A stretch of DNA of 64,000 bases, taken from Sistotremastrum niveocremeum HHB9708. Its lineage: Eukaryota > Basidiomycota > Agaricomycetes > Sistotremastrales > Sistotremastraceae. Location of the stretch: assembly GCA_001630475.1 (NCBI GenBank), contig KV419424.1, forward strand, positions 126,931-190,930, in the 5' to 3' direction. This document shows positions 1 to 12,433 of the stretch, in pieces (position 1 is the stretch's first letter; every line of letters begins with the position of its first letter). Made by a program: the position numbers and the translations under genes. The notes under the pieces are model-generated. The model saw nothing but the letters and a program-made list of their open reading frames with translations, did not search any database and was not told the origin of the DNA.

Positions 1-1655
1 ACAAGTTGGGCCATTCGCAGACGCAAGTATTCCTCCTGAACACCTTCAAGCTCTCCAGAAACTTGATCCGCGTCATTCTCGGGCTTTTGGATCCTGGGGC
101 GAGTAGTGCGCCATCGATGTCGATCCGCGTAAAATGTCCCAGGGTATTCCTCTGACTCAGCGATATGAGCGAGCTCAGCCCTCTGTGATTCGCGTGCAGC
201 ATTTCGGGCATTGCGCGAGCCCTTCTCTCTCCGTACCGCCTTCTCCAATTTTTTTAAGCGAACGGCTTCCCTTTCTTCAAAAAGTTTCTCTCTCTGGAAA
301 GGCTGTCAGCGGGGATATTGGTTCATCGAAATGAGAATAAATAACCTGTTCAAATGCGTGGCGTTCCCAGGAGTCTCGACGTTTTCGCCTCTCACGCTCC
401 AACTCCAGATCCGACTTCTGGACCTGACCAGGGACGGGATCTACCTCTTCTGCTACTGTCAAAGATGCTATGTCAAACAGAAAGATGGACGGGTGAGATC
501 CTTCAGTCAGCCACAAACAGAATAAGAGAGCTAACTCCGCGTTTTTGGCGTTGACCGTTCGCCGTTGTGTACACGAAGGGATCTGTCTCCGCCAGAGCTT
601 CCCTCTCGGGGACTAGATTCGCTTTTCTCGTTCTCCTTCTCGTTCTCCTTCTGGCGCTCCACACGGAGTTGCTGGAGTATTTGTGATACGGGACCGAGTT
701 GGCCCGTACGTTGATGCGAAGAGGAGGAGGACAGTCCCTCGCCCGCTTTTCTCAAAGAAGCCTGACGTTTCCGGAGGCACGCAATGATCACATCGATCTG
801 TTGGACGGCCGTCACATATGCCGTCCTATCGTCCTGGATATCAAAATTGCGATGGTGAGTAATGGCCATATAAACGAAGATGGTTTTTTCGGAGAAAGCA
901 TACCTCGGTTTCCTGCGTCTCCTGCTCATATATGCGCATTTGAGCGGCTGCTAGTGCGTCAGGCTGTATGACAAGCCCTGTATGACCTTTCCCGGTTTTG
1001 AGGTCGGGCAGTTCGACGCCATTCAGGAGATTCTGAGTCCTGACCATGGCTCTCATCTTGTGCTCGCCTTTGAAGTAGGCATACCCGTATGGTAGAGGGG
1101 TATGGTAGACTGTTCGTCTCTTGAACGACACTGGCCCACATGTCTGGGTTGAGCCACGTGAATACAAGATACGAGCGATGGCACTAGCAGAGAACATTAT
1201 TACCTGCAACAGTGCGAGGATATCTTCGTCTGTGACGCCGTCTGCAATAGATGTAACTTTCAGTGCGTGTAGAGTCTGCGTGTATAACCAGGTCATATTA
1301 ACATCTTGTGAAATGTGACCTGAGAACAGGGGCGAACCTCAAAGTCAATGGAATCAGAGCGTCGTTCGGATTTTTTGGGCGATTCCTGCTTCACTGCTCG
1401 AGGAAGACTGGGACGAGCCATTGCGACCAAGATCGCGGGGCGACGTGTAAAGGTTGAAGGAGATCTTATGGACGTCTGATCCGAGCTGATATCGAGAGAG
1501 CCTAAGCTCGGCACTGGCAAGTCAAAGAGAACGAGAGCAGGAAATTTCAAGGTCAATGCAGTTGAAATGGACGAGGAATTAGCGCCGAGTCTCTGTGTCT
1601 CTGAATTTGTGCCAGCCTGTTCCGAACGGGGTGGCCTTGAATGCGGGCTCTCCAA
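1..1655 (-). CDS. Unidentified protein, 3' end beyond window
   Basis: A spliced minus-strand gene is supported by consecutive coding-like exons joined by plausible GT-AG introns. The likely start is MESPHSRPP at 1655. A Ser/Pro-rich N-terminus is followed by a segment with LPYGYAYFKGEHKMRAM and LPDLKTGKGHTGL, then an exon with AYVTAVQQIDVIIACLRKRQ, then a Glu/Arg-rich, probably helical region (LELERERRKRRDSWERHAF). The reading frame is still open at base 1, so the C-terminus is missing. Candidate introns lie near 1276-1312, 857-901, and in the 270-340 and 520-560 areas. I do not recognise the family; a HORMA-like reading was considered and dropped. That it is a real gene is fairly sure; exact exon ends are not. 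Confidence 0.5.
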
Positions 1656-1849
1656 GTGGCTGCCAGTGTGGGAGCTTTATACTGGTGAGTCCATATCTTC
1701 ATCCCTCGGCTTGCCTGATTTTCAGAATTGGACTTCACAGATCGCCGAAACCAGTCGCTCACCACTGTACCTGAGACCGCCGTCTGATCAGCCGCTCGCT
1801 ATATCACGCGCCGTAGGAAACGAGCTTCGAACAGCAACACTGAACGTCA

Positions 1850-2830
1850 TCGAGGCTGAGATACAGATACCGATGTACGCTCGTTCTGTCTATTACCGAA
1901 TTTGTCTAATATGCACCTTGATGCTTAGCCTGTGGCCGAAACTATCGCGTTGACCAATCACTCACCTATCGTCGGCGCGACCAGCACTTCAATCATTGCC
2001 TATGATCTTCTAGTCTATGCCGTTGGAATTCCCGACGTCTCAAGAAATACGCCTGCCTCATGAAGGAGCTTGGCGATGCTGAGAAGGTCAGTGTATCACT
2101 TTACTTCCGTGTATACGTTGTCAGCTGATCTAATATCTCTCTCAGTTTCAAGGCCACTTGATGGCCTGCGTCGAAAGCGCTGCCTTCTCCGGACAGTCTG
2201 AGGAGGAGATGGACCAATTGTTGTACATGGTTGTCGTTGGCGGTGGTCCCACTGGTATTGAACTCGCGAGAGAGATCCCCGATTTCCTCGAGGTATGTCC
2301 CCAAAGGGCTCTCTCAAACCTCGTTGCTCAGCTTCTGTCTAAGACGACATCAATCATGGTTCCCGAGCTCGCTGAGCGCATCAAAATTACTTTGATTGAA
2401 ACCCTTCCTTCCGATCTGCCCATATTCTCAAAGCAGCTTATATGGACTATACGGACACAACTTTCAAGATGCAAAGATCGACATCGCGACTGAGACCGTG
2501 GTCCAAGAGGTCAAATCCCAAAGCGTTATCGCAGCGAGCAACGGTCTGCGACGTGATTTGCCTATGCGTATTCTTCTTTGGGCCGGTGTATGTTACACTT
2601 TCTTCTCATACTGCTGCCTATACTCATGTGCACCTCACAGGCAACACCCTCCGTCTTCTTACCAAGAAATTGATGTCCTACTACCATCGACGCAGTGCAC
2701 AACCACCTCCGCCTCGTTCCCTTCAACTCCCCTGATCCAGCCGCATCGCCTTCCATGTTCGCCAGGACAGTGCGCTCAACTTCAGCGGGCAGCTACCAAT
2801 TGACCTTCGGGGGCATTTTCGACGGAGCAA
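1850..2830 (+). pseudogene. Relic of external alternative NADH dehydrogenase (NDE/NDH-2 type)
   Basis: Pieces align in order with fungal rotenone-insensitive NADH:ubiquinone oxidoreductases, single-subunit FAD enzymes of the inner mitochondrial membrane. Seen: YDLLVYAVG, then KYACLMKELGDAEK, an intron-like gap, ESAAFSGQSEEEM, the dinucleotide-binding segment MVVVGGGPTGIEL (about 2229-2267), ERIKITLIETLPSDLP and FKDAKIDIATETVVQEV. The frame changes between YAVG and KYACL, where residues normally present are missing, and again inside the FSKQLI/YTDTTF segment near 2437-2445. After the LLWAG block near 2580 similarity fades within about 100 bases and no C-terminal half is readable. This is a decayed gene copy, not an active one; an intact paralogue elsewhere in the genome is expected but not visible here. 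Confidence 0.6.
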
Positions 2831-3853
2831 TCAACGCTTGATCAGTTTCTTCGGATGGGTGCGATCGACTCGTGATCGACCATTGTGGGGTCATGACCAC
2901 TGCCGAGAAATATCCGGAAGAAATATCCGGAAGAACACTTCGACCAAAGATTGCGATAGGCAGGTACCTCTTAGTCGAAGTCAGCCTATTGCCTTCGATA
3001 CTCTGACACGACCTCTGGTATAAGCATCTCATGATACTATCTGTCATCCAACATCCACCATGAACCGCCCACTTCTTCGGCGTCGCCAAACATGCAACGA
3101 GCCGCTGGAACGCGACAGACAAACCGAGACAGATGGCGGCGGGGGCCCCGAACTGGAACATGGGAATGCCTCTACGAGAGCTTTCCTGAGAGTGGAAGGA
3201 CGAGGCAGTCGCAGTTGTACCTGGCTGCGTTGACTACGCCACCCACCAGTACTGTACGTCCAACTTGCGAAATGCATACTCTAATCCATTCATGATGAAA
3301 AACAGTGAATTGGGATGGTTACAAGTGATCATGAGTGAACGTTGTGGCAAACACAGCAGAGTCGTAATTGTGTCCGATGGTTGGCATGATGGGCACACCA
3401 CTATCAAGTCCGAGTCAAGTTGCCCGAATATCAATGTTATGCCGCATCAGATTTTCGCGAGCTCTTTCTGAATCCTTACCAGACGTCTTCACGAAACTGG
3501 AACCATCTGTTCAAATTCATCAGCGGTTCAGGGTCGTGCATACTATGAATGCGAGGAAATGTCTGCTCTGAGGTAAGTGTCGCCATTAATGTCATTTCAC
3601 TGTTTTTGATCTAGAGACCAGACAATTGTGTTTTGCGAGTAGTGATACAGTGACAGCTATTGATATGAAGGCTTGACAGTTCCCGCACGGGGTCAAGGTT
3701 GTCGAGGTGCAGCGTAACATCGTCTGGTCTCACATCGGTTTGAAATTTGGTCGACAATAGCAGATGGGGATACCAGTATCTCGCTAGACAATGTAGACAT
3801 CTTCAGAATATACAAATCAACTAATGCAAAGACATAACGATGTTCAGAATGGA
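2831..3853. other. Degenerate intergenic sequence, no gene recognised
   Basis: Short open stretches exist on both strands, for example around 3060-3290 and 3430-3570 plus, but all are interrupted and none matches a family I know. A small tandem duplication, ATATCCGGAAGAA, occurs twice near 2911-2936. The stretch may be further decayed coding sequence continuing from the NADH dehydrogenase relic. I see no promoter, RNA gene or terminal repeat. Confidence 0.35.
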
Positions 3854-3878
3854 CTACCAGAAGTCAAGACCGGACCAG

Positions 3879-5141
3879 TCACACCCAATATGAGTTGGCG
3901 GACTCTTTAGCCTTGCCTTTGCCCTTCTGGGGATACGGTTGGCTTGCTTTTCTATACCACTTCTTTTCTTTCTTGTGTTCCCGCTGCCTCTGCTCGATCC
4001 TGCTGCCACCTGGACTCCCCTCACTGATGTCTGAGTTAAACCCAACGACCGGGGGCTCATTTTCCGTGGGAATTTCGCCCGAACGCTTTTCTCGCTGATT
4101 TTTGAGCCATTCTGTGTAACGGGAGCGTAAGTGTCTAGGCTTCCGATCGACCACTTTCTTCATCATATCAAGTTGTTCTTTATGTTCTTGTCGCTCTACC
4201 CATTCAGTTTCCTGCCTGTCCCTCATTGTCTCACTCCCGGGGAAGGAGGCCTCAAACAGCCCAAGATCACGAAGCGCATCTGGCTTGTAGTCCTACAAAG
4301 AACATGAAATAAGATGAAGTGGAAGAGAGAAATAGGCACAAACATAGAAAAAGCCAGCAGGCTCCGCTTGAAAGTTGAAAGAGCGAGGGAACATGGACCC
4401 GAGGAAGTTCTTCGGCCCTAGCGTCGCCATTCGGTCGAGATCGTCGAGCTCTGAGCGTCGATGCTGATTCGAACTTCCGGCCTATTAAGGGAAACCCAGA
4501 TCAGTACAATTGTTTGTGCAGTTTCCAGTTGCACAGATGCTTTCCTCAAAGATGTTTGACGGAAACTCGTCTGTATGCAGTAATTCACCCCTAGGATCTC
4601 GGTTGGCAAGCTTGGCTCGCGATTTCCGTGGCATTGATAAGTTAAAAAGTGTCTTTTCTGAGAGGGGGTTCCCATCCTCGATTATGTAGTCCGATGGCCA
4701 GGAAGATATTGAACTGTTTGAGTCCGTGTCAGACGGTAATTCGTCGTCGTCCAGATCGTTGGAGTGCTTGTGAACAGAGAGACCGGTAGAGGCGAAGCGT
4801 TGGGGTTTGGAACGAGTCGAATGTGGAGTGTAGTGTTCTCGAAGAGAGTTGTGTGATATATGTGAATCCTTTTTGGCCTTATGGGAAGTGTTCTCCGCCG
4901 GAACTTTGTATACAGAACCAGCAATGGGGTTGTAAGAGAGTTCAGGATCCAAAAGTACGACCTGTCTCCGAGTCTGTTCTCTAGAGCTCTGCGCATTTGT
5001 CAAGTCCACTAGATTCTCGCGTTGTAGATGTGGTTGGTGTCGAAGTCGTAGTTCATTTGAGCTAGACGGAACCCTTCGTTGGGACGGGGTGACGGCTACA
5101 CGCTTGAGATGCGAGCTAGAATTTAGGTGGTTTGACATCAA
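3879..5141 (-). CDS. Unidentified Ser-rich protein
   Basis: Three exons give about 390 residues. Start MMSNHLNSSSHL at 5141 opens a long Ser/Arg/Asn-rich, probably disordered region with an acidic patch (DLDDDELPSDTDSNSS). A GT-AG intron near 4443-4490 joins DL|ELDDLDRMATLG, and a second near 4294-4345 joins PAGFFY|DYKPDALRDLG. The C-terminal exon is charged and probably helical (RSRYTEWLKNQREKRSGE) and ends in a Lys-rich tail before NSYWV and stop. No catalytic motif, signal peptide or membrane segment is seen. It reads like a lineage-restricted basidiomycete nuclear or cytosolic protein; function unknown. Confidence 0.6.
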
Positions 5142-5404
5142 GAATTCAAGTTACGACGAAAAGAGGTATTGGTGTCGAATATCGGTCGATAGTGATGAAA
5201 CAAGAAGAGCGACTGAAGTCGGAGTTTGTAGCCCGCAGCCATGAACCGCTAACTCAATCTATGCTATATAATGCGAAAGAGAGCATGAAATCCGAGAGTG
5301 TTTGTTACATTGTATAGTCAAGTCATCATAATACAGGTTTTTCTCAAGCTTACAAAACAAAGAGAGTGGGATAGTGTCGGCTGCAGAAATGTTACTACCA
5401 GTTG
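5142..5404. other. Intergenic, nothing recognised
   Basis: AT-rich spacer between the 3' end of the RNase III-like gene and the start of the next minus-strand gene; it should hold the latter's promoter. I see no repeat or RNA gene. Confidence 0.3.
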
Positions 5405-6902
5405 CTACAACAGTCTTGTCGTCACAGGGCAAACAAAAGCTGCGCGGGAGGATGACCTACGGCTGGAATGATATGGAGTGAGTGTCTTGATGATTTCAAC
5501 AAGAAGGAGAATACCCACGCAAGGACCATCTAGGAGGTCATGAGCGACATTGGCAAGCAGTTCGAATAGTCGTTCAAGCACAAATAGTTGATGACCATTA
5601 TGCGACTCGAAAAAGCCAACAGTGGCTATAAACAAATTGGCCATGGCACGCGATGAGAGTTGCTTGTGCTGGTGGTGCACGTGGTGGTGAAGGCCGAGTG
5701 CGTAGGCAAGATGGGCCAATACGACGGGACCAGTCACAAGCTGTTCCAGTCGCTGCATACAGATAGGTTAGGATTGAACAGAAAGTGGGTTACCGGAACA
5801 TACCATGATGTGCGTCGGGAGGTCCACAGGCAGCTTTTCCACCAGCAGGTGCAACCGTGTCCTCAACCAGCCCGTGAATGTGACAGACAATGTCAGCCCT
5901 TCACCCAGTTCCATTACATGGGAGTGGAACGTGATGAGCGTGCCATTGTTGTCGAAGCGAATGCGAGGGCCTTCCCGAGGAAGGGCTCGTAGTATGATGT
6001 GCCCCAGCTTCCTGATTTGCATGCGCTCCGTCTTAATGAATCTCACGAGCGAACGTAAAGCACCTGCATGTCTTGGATGGACATCGGGGAGATCCCAAAT
6101 CGCCTTCTGTCTCTCTGAGAGCGGCGAATGACGCAACTGTTGGTTGACAATCGAGGTATGTAGCGCCAGCATGATGGGATCAAGCAGGTGTCCCACAGCT
6201 GCCATACCCCCAGCACAAAAGGTCACGCCAAGCACTCCTTCGACAAAATTAGCCAGATATTTTGGCGGCGCTTCCTTGCTTGAAGGATCCCATCTCCTAT
6301 TTGCGACGGAGTCCCCCCACGGTACGGTGACGTCTGGGTGATCCATCAGATCTGTTTGATTTACGAGGTGAGAGAGAAGGTAGTTTTGCTGAATCCGGCG
6401 ACTCATGTCCTGTGGATAGAACAGTCAAAACTTGGATATTGGAGACATTGCCAACGTTACTGACATGATGTTCCATTTTGGTTTGAGCCAACTGTTCTAA
6501 TTTCTTTGGAATATAAATTTTCATGACAAGGTCTCCAATGGTCTCCATCATCTTATTGGTAGGGCGGTCATCTGTAGATCATGATGTATCAGTCTGACTG
6601 AAAACATAGATACCACATATGATCTACTAACCCTCGACGATTGGGACTGGTGGCGCTGGTGAATAGTCCTTTGTTTTCTCTGTCGGGTGACAGTTCCCGG
6701 CAATGTCGCGCAACTTTTTGTTGAGGGAGCTCATGGCATTGGAAATGCCGGGTATTGTTTTTCCGACTCCTAGACGATAGATGTTCCGTTTTGTACGTTC
6801 CAGACTTTCAACGTGTCCTTGGGGGCAGGGGCGTTCCTGGGGCTTTCTGGGGGTTGCATGATTATATTTCCGCTCGAGTTCTTTCTTTCGGTCCGGCGGC
6901 AT
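5405..6902 (-). CDS. RNase III-domain protein, probably catalytically altered
   Basis: Four exons splice in frame: 6902 to about 6632, then VEDDRPTNKMMETIGDLVM..EHH, then DMSRRIQQNYLLSHL..LPTHIM, then RLEQLVTGPVV to stop, about 445 residues. NKMMETIGDLVMKIYI fits the first RNase III signature (N-x-x-x-E-x-x-GD), and PPKYLANFVEGVLGV fits the second (LADxxEAxxG), with spacing typical of a single RNase III fold. The first signature keeps Glu and Asp; in the second the usual Asp is Asn while Glu is kept. No clear dsRNA-binding domain follows. The 5' end is uncertain: the frame stays open upstream (DALSPLDKYAKAT), and further coding-like sequence continues to about 7190, so the true start may be in an earlier exon. 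It could be an rRNA-processing or RNAi-type nuclease or an inactive derivative. Confidence 0.55.
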
Positions 6903-7194
6903 GGTAGCTTTGGCGTATTTGTCGAGAGGTGAGAGTGCGTCCTGATTGTTGTAGGTACAAGAAATATGAGAGATGTAGGGCCTGCGTTATCCTGGGTATA
7001 AGTGGATGCGGGAGGGTGCTGGTTATAGTTGGGGACAAGAAACGGATGAGGAATCCGTACTTCGTGTCACAACACCTGTGCACGCCAGCTCGTGAGCGTT
7101 CCCAGTCGATCCTCACTCTCATCTTCCTAATGCGTGCTTTCTGGTGCCTCGGCGCAGCTAATGTAGTGCTGGGTTTCCAAAGATCCGAATCCAA

Positions 7195-8050
7195 AGTAAT
7201 CTCATGTTATCACAGCGAGCAGTGCTGCAGCTCAAGCAGAGTCATTCGCCAGCTGCGTCGTCTCAGCCAAGAAAACCTGAACATCTCAAGCCGGCGCTGC
7301 ATTCTGGTATCCTCAGTCGAGTTTGAGCGCCAGATACTCCAGGTCCTGCCTTCAAGAGGCGTCATGGTGGTTAGGGATGCTCGGAGTAACAGATCGGTAT
7401 TTAGGTAGATGTAATCCAATGCAGTCCACAGAATGGGTATTGCGGAAAGGGCAGATAAGCTCTACATAAAAGAATATTCCGGGATACAGAAGCACAGTGA
7501 AAGGGATGGATGGTGCAGATGTAGACGCATGCTCTGATAATCTCCTGAACAGTGAGAGCCCCAGCTTGTGCCGCCTATGTGAGTCCCGCATTCCGCTTGA
7601 CTTCTTCGGGATTTCACCAGTTCAGAGTATTCGTCACGTATGTATGCAGCAATCCGTTGCCTTGGGTGGTCTGACAGTAAGTCGGAAATTGTTTCGCCGT
7701 CATGTCGAGGGAATCAGCAGTGGCCACGGATGCCAGTAATTATCCAAAGACTGGTAGGCTAGCATGAACCATGTTCACTCGGAAAGTCAATAAATCTTAC
7801 TTCTGTTACAGGTAACAACTCCAAAGTTTTCCTGAGAAGAAGAGCTATCACTAAACACTGCGCATGTACGGGTTGATCAATCGACTTCCACTTACAAACT
7901 GAAGTAGAGACATCATGGCACGCATCTACCGTACGATCTCAGGTCAACCAAACCTGAGGAAATCACGGAGCAAGAAGTTGTGACGTTTGGCCTTCTCGAG
8001 AAGCCGAGGAGCGCGATGATCAGTCAAGTGTCACCGCCGCAACAAGTGAC
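7195..8050. other. Gene-poor stretch, no supported gene
   Basis: Several short ORFs occur on both strands but none has recognisable motifs or consistent splice junctions. The part next to 7195 may hold 5' exons of the RNase III-like gene (minus strand). From about 7740 the sequence is AT-richer spacer leading into the repeat region. Confidence 0.3.
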
Positions 8051-8070
8051 TGATGAGCCCGTGTGGGTTG

Positions 8071-9783
8071 TGGGGCCCTGTTTGGCGCTGTTTGTCCCCT
8101 TCAGCTTGCCTTCACCCGAATCACCGAGCCCGCTACCTGTCCGACAGGCCATACAGACTCCGCTCTCCCATCTCTTCCTCGTACTCCCACCTCCCCCATC
8201 CAACAGCCCTCCCCACTGTTGGATGTGCGCGCATTCGTACGTCGTTGCTTGCGCAAGCGAGCGGCGGCTAGATAACTCTGTGTTGTGGCTTATGCGGAAG
8301 CATCAAAACCGAGGCATGTCATGATAGGCGCGCCCGGGCCACTCATGGGGTTAGCGCTGTTCCTCTCTCTCTCTCTTGTCGACGTGTCCTCGTTCCCCAC
8401 CCCCTCTCTCAAAGCAGCTCTTGGGCAGCCTTGTGTGCGCCGATCATGCATTGCGATATGCATTTGGAGATTTATTCGGGACTGGCTTATGCGAAAGCAT
8501 ACCAACTTGGTCCATGTCGAGAGGCATGGCCAGGCCAGTTCTGCGCTGGAACACTTGTGGTGTGGGGCCGACGGACAGAAACCGTGCGCTAGTCCCTTCA
8601 GCTTTGGTATGTGTTCCATTCGTCGTCTGTCTATTTACTAACAAATACTGCCTCAGCTCGCAACCTCCTTCCACGAAACACCGGCGCTCTGGCTTTTTGA
8701 CATCCTTGGTGCTATCACCATGGATTGGTAAGTACTACCGGGAGCAATCATCGTACAGCGGTGCGACGCTCATTTGACTGATTTCTCTCTCTCTACCTTA
8801 CACTATACACGTCGTGTACACTCTTATTATACAATTGATTATGCATACGTCTGGTTCAATATTGAACATCTGCTGTAAACCTTGCACTCGATATTCTGCG
8901 CCAGTAGTAGACACAGCGAAGCACTGCAGTCACTGCGCATGCGCCATTATTGTCATGCAAGCATTGAGAATCAAAATATGGTCATACAACATAGTGGAGA
9001 GATCCAACAGAAGTAGCTCGATGAATATATTTCGTGCCCGAAGAGTACCAGACCGTCCAGACGGGTTTTTTGTTCAATCACAAGCGGATCCAGGAGCTTT
9101 CGCATTTGCGAAGGCCACGAATTCAGAACTAAGGGATACGTGATAAAGTAGAGGTAGCGAGGAAGACCAGACATGGGTGCTCAAAAGGCGTCTGTAGCCA
9201 TGACGAATGAGACCGAGCGGGTTCAGGCAACACTTGAAGCTACGGTGCGGACAAGAGAAGTCGTCGGGGAAAAGCCCACCACCAACACTGGGAGTTCAAG
9301 ACACGAATCGGTTGAAAGGTCAGCATTCGGACAAACCAGAAAGGAGACTGCGTGAGCTGAGAAGAGCGTATAGGAACTTGAGGATTGCGTCGAATGCAAG
9401 TGTCAGAAGAAGTTACAACGTGCCGTCGCCATGTTGTATACATGCAACTGACAGAGTGTGGCAACCTGAGGCAAACACCCATCCCTGTCCGTTGCATAAT
9501 TGTGAGCGTTGATCAAGAGTCGGAATGCCCTCTCACCTATGGGATTCTCAAGCTGATTCGGCCTTATCTTAGCATCTTTCGAAATAGATTGCCAATTCAT
9601 CCAATCCTCGTGTTCGAGAGGCGTTGACCCGAGACAAAGTATTTCGGTGTATTGTTCGACCTCCGGTCAAAGATAGAAGCATAGGACAGATGATAGCCAG
9701 GAAAGAGCGACTGAGAGCCTGGATTAAGCTGCCGCGGCACCATAGTGATAGGGGTCGGACGTGCAGGCATCCATGTCTAACAG
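8071..9783 (+). repeat. Local repeat, copy A (runs into assembly gap)
   Basis: This segment is related in direct orientation to 10529-11890 along its length and, in its first 500 bases, to the copy split at 12434-13680. Shared landmarks are the 'ggcgcgcccgggccactcat' block (8328 / 10588 / 13488), a CT-rich tract followed by gtcgacgtgtcctcg, and the ggccgacggacagaaacc block (8569 / 10852). A candidate exon-intron-exon passage (VPSAL| |LATSFHETPALW, intron about 8609-8656) and a short IDYAYVWFNIEHL stretch suggest the unit derives from a multi-exon gene that has decayed. No transposase, reverse transcriptase or terminal repeat was found. It could be a degenerate host gene family or an unclassified element. 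Confidence 0.6.
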
Positions 9784-10528
9784 NNNNNNNNNNNNNNNNN
9801 NNNNNNNNNNNNNNNNNNNNNNNNNNNNNNNNNNNNNNNNNNNNNNNNNNNNNNNNNNNNNNNNNNNNNNNNNNNNNNNNNNNNNNNNNNNNNNNNNNNN
9901 NNNNNNNNNNNNNNNNNNNNNNNNNNNNNNNNNNNNNNNNNNNNNNNNNNNNNNNNNNNNNNNNNNNNNNNNNNNNNNNNNNNNNNNNNNNNNNNNNNNN
10001 NNNNNNNNNNNNNNNNNNNNNNNNNNNNNNNNNNNNNNNNNNNNNNNNNNNNNNNNNNNNNNNNNNNNNNNNNNNNNNNNNNNNNNNNNNNNNNNNNNNN
10101 NNNNNNNNNNNNNNNNNNNNNNNNNNNNNNNNNNNNNNNNNNNNNNNNNNNNNNNNNNNNNNNNNNNNNNNNNNNNNNNNNNNNNNNNNNNNNNNNNNNN
10201 NNNNNNNNNNNNNNNNNNNNNNNNNNNNNNNNNNNNNNNNNNNNNNNNNNNNNNNNNNNNNNNNNNNNNNNNNNNNNNNNNNNNNNNNNNNNNNNNNNNN
10301 NNNNNNNNNNNNNNNNNNNNNNNNNNNNNNNNNNNNNNNNNNNNNNNNNNNNNNNNNNNNNNNNNNNNNNNNNNNNNNNNNNNNNNNNNNNNNNNNNNNN
10401 NNNNNNNNNNNNNNNNNNNNNNNNNNNNNNNNNNNNNNNNNNNNNNNNNNNNNNNNNNNNNNNNNNNNNNNNNNNNNNNNNNNNNNNNNNNNNNNNNNNN
10501 NNNNNNNNNNNNNNNNNNNNNNNNNNNN
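9784..10528. other. Assembly gap (745 N)
   Basis: Unresolved bases lying between repeat copies A and B; the end of A and the start of B are hidden inside. Gap placement within duplicated sequence suggests an assembly break on the repeat. Confidence 0.99.
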
Positions 10529-11890
10529 GCTAGATAACTCTGTGTTGTGGCTTATGCGGAAGCATCAAAACCGAGGCATGTCATGATAGGCGCGCCCGGG
10601 CCACTCATGGGGTTAGCGCTGTTTCTTCCTCTCTCTCTCTCTCTCGTCGACGTGTCCTCGTTCCCCACCCCCCTCTCTCTCAAGGCAGCCTTCGAGCAGC
10701 CTTGTGTGCGCCGATCATGCTTTGTGGTAGTTCGCTGTCGCAATGCATGTGGAGATTTATTCGGGACTGGTTTATGCGAAAGCATGCCAACTTGGTCCAT
10801 GTCGAGAGGCATGACCAGGCCAGTTCTGCGCTGGATCACTTGTGGCGTGGGGCCGACGGACAGAAACCTTGCGCTAGTCCCTTCAGCTTTGGTATGTGTT
10901 CAATTCATCGTCTGTCTATCTACTGACAAATACTGCAACAGCTCGCAACCTCCTTGAACCCAGGGCTTCTTGTTTTGACAACCTCGATACTCGAACTGAT
11001 GCCTGGGCTGATCGTCATACAGGAGTGCGACATTTGTTTGACTGACTTATCTCTCTACTGTACACTATAGCATCATGTACCACTCTTATCATAGAATCGA
11101 TTATGCATACGTTGGATACAGTATTGAACATCTGCCATATACCTTGCCCTCGCTATCTTGCAGTTGTAGCCACAGTAAATATAGGGAAGGAACTGAAGGG
11201 GTTACTTCGGCGTTGCGAACGGCACGAACTCAAAACCGGGGATCACATAATAAAGGAGACGTATCGAGGAAAACCAGACGTGCCTGCCGAAAAGATGTCT
11301 GCCCGTGATGATTGTGAAGGAGGCAGAACTTGAAGCTATGCCGCTACGGTGCGGAAAAGAGAGGTCGTCGAGAATAAGCCCACCACGAGTACCAGTAGCA
11401 CAGGACAAGAAAAGGTTGGGAGGTTCGCACTCGGTCAGACGAGAAAGGGGGTTGAGAAGAGGGTATACGAATTTGAAAGATTGCATCCAAAAATGAAAGT
11501 GCCAGAGAAAGTCGCGGCGTCCCGCCGCCATGTGTGTAGACATGCTTCTGACAGAGCGGGGCGAGGGAGCGACGTCCCTATCACTTGCATAACTTTGAAC
11601 ATTAATCGGGAGTCGTAATGCCCTCTAACCATGGAATTCTCAAGCTGGTCCTGCCTTTATCTTGGCTTCCGAGATTGAGCACCAGCTATTCCGAATTCCT
11701 CTTTCAAAGATACCGACTCGAGTCACGGCAGTTGTTTGCATCGATTGGACTCTGTACCAGGGTGCCCCAATGGTGTGCACGAAAGTTGACGATATTGAAA
11801 GAGCGAATGAGATCTTGGATCGATTACGACCTGCAGATGCAGAATCGTGGTCACAGGAATGGGAGGTGCAGGTGCACGCCCAGTAGATCA
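10529..11890 (+). repeat. Local repeat, copy B
   Basis: Direct, diverged duplicate of copy A, colinear over more than 1.2 kb with substitutions and small indels. It keeps the CT-rich tract (about 10625-10680), the block ending in a candidate splice donor (about 10890) and the downstream coding-like stretch with ATVRKREVVENKPTT (about 11340), which matches ATVRTREVVGEKPTT in copy A near 9240. A stretch at 11662-11886 stays open for 74 codons but resembles nothing I know. The left boundary is lost in the gap. Confidence 0.6.
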
Positions 11891-12433
11891 CAGCTGTCTT
11901 TCGAGGTTAGTTCCGATGGCTCTCTGAACAGTGGTTGCTTACCTCTTGCTCAAGTCGCAATGGGTACGTGAATGACGAGTCTTGATTAAGATATCGAGGC
12001 GTTGGAGCAACCACAAATTGTTGGAGATGTGTGTCGTGCAAAGCACTGACTGAAGCGCAAACCGGAAGAGAATTCGAAAGTCGTTCTTCGACATTGGACA
12101 TTGATATTTTGAGGCAAAGTGAGGATGGAATGAGAAAGAGACGCTGGAGATTATTGAAGTCGGGTCGAAAGGCATGAAAGATGTGATTCTGGTAACCATT
12201 GTTCTGACTTTTGAGGAAGACTATGGCTATTCATTGAAAATCGAATTTTTGACTCTCGCTGGCATTTCTTGATATGTTCTAATCTTCACTTCCGGGTTGT
12301 GAGCCATGGCTACCGTCGTAGGGAACTCCGGAGGCCCCGGTGATGCGGAAAGTATGGAAGAGCGAGGTTGAGCATCGTCAAGGACGGAGCGTAGCCAGAG
12401 CCTGAACGGTAGCAACTGTCGCGAAATGGATTG

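Noticed and set aside
841-1296. HORMA-domain identity for the leftmost gene
   Set aside because: Only a vague similarity in one helix; the diagnostic HORMA strands and safety-belt region are not visible.
6929-7408. 159-codon plus-strand frame next to the RNase III-like gene
   Set aside because: Composition is rich in Cys/Arg with no motif; the opposite strand carries more protein-like sequence in the same place.
9624-10586. Apparent 320-codon frame on the plus strand
   Set aside because: It consists mainly of unknown bases of the assembly gap and only joins unrelated flanks.
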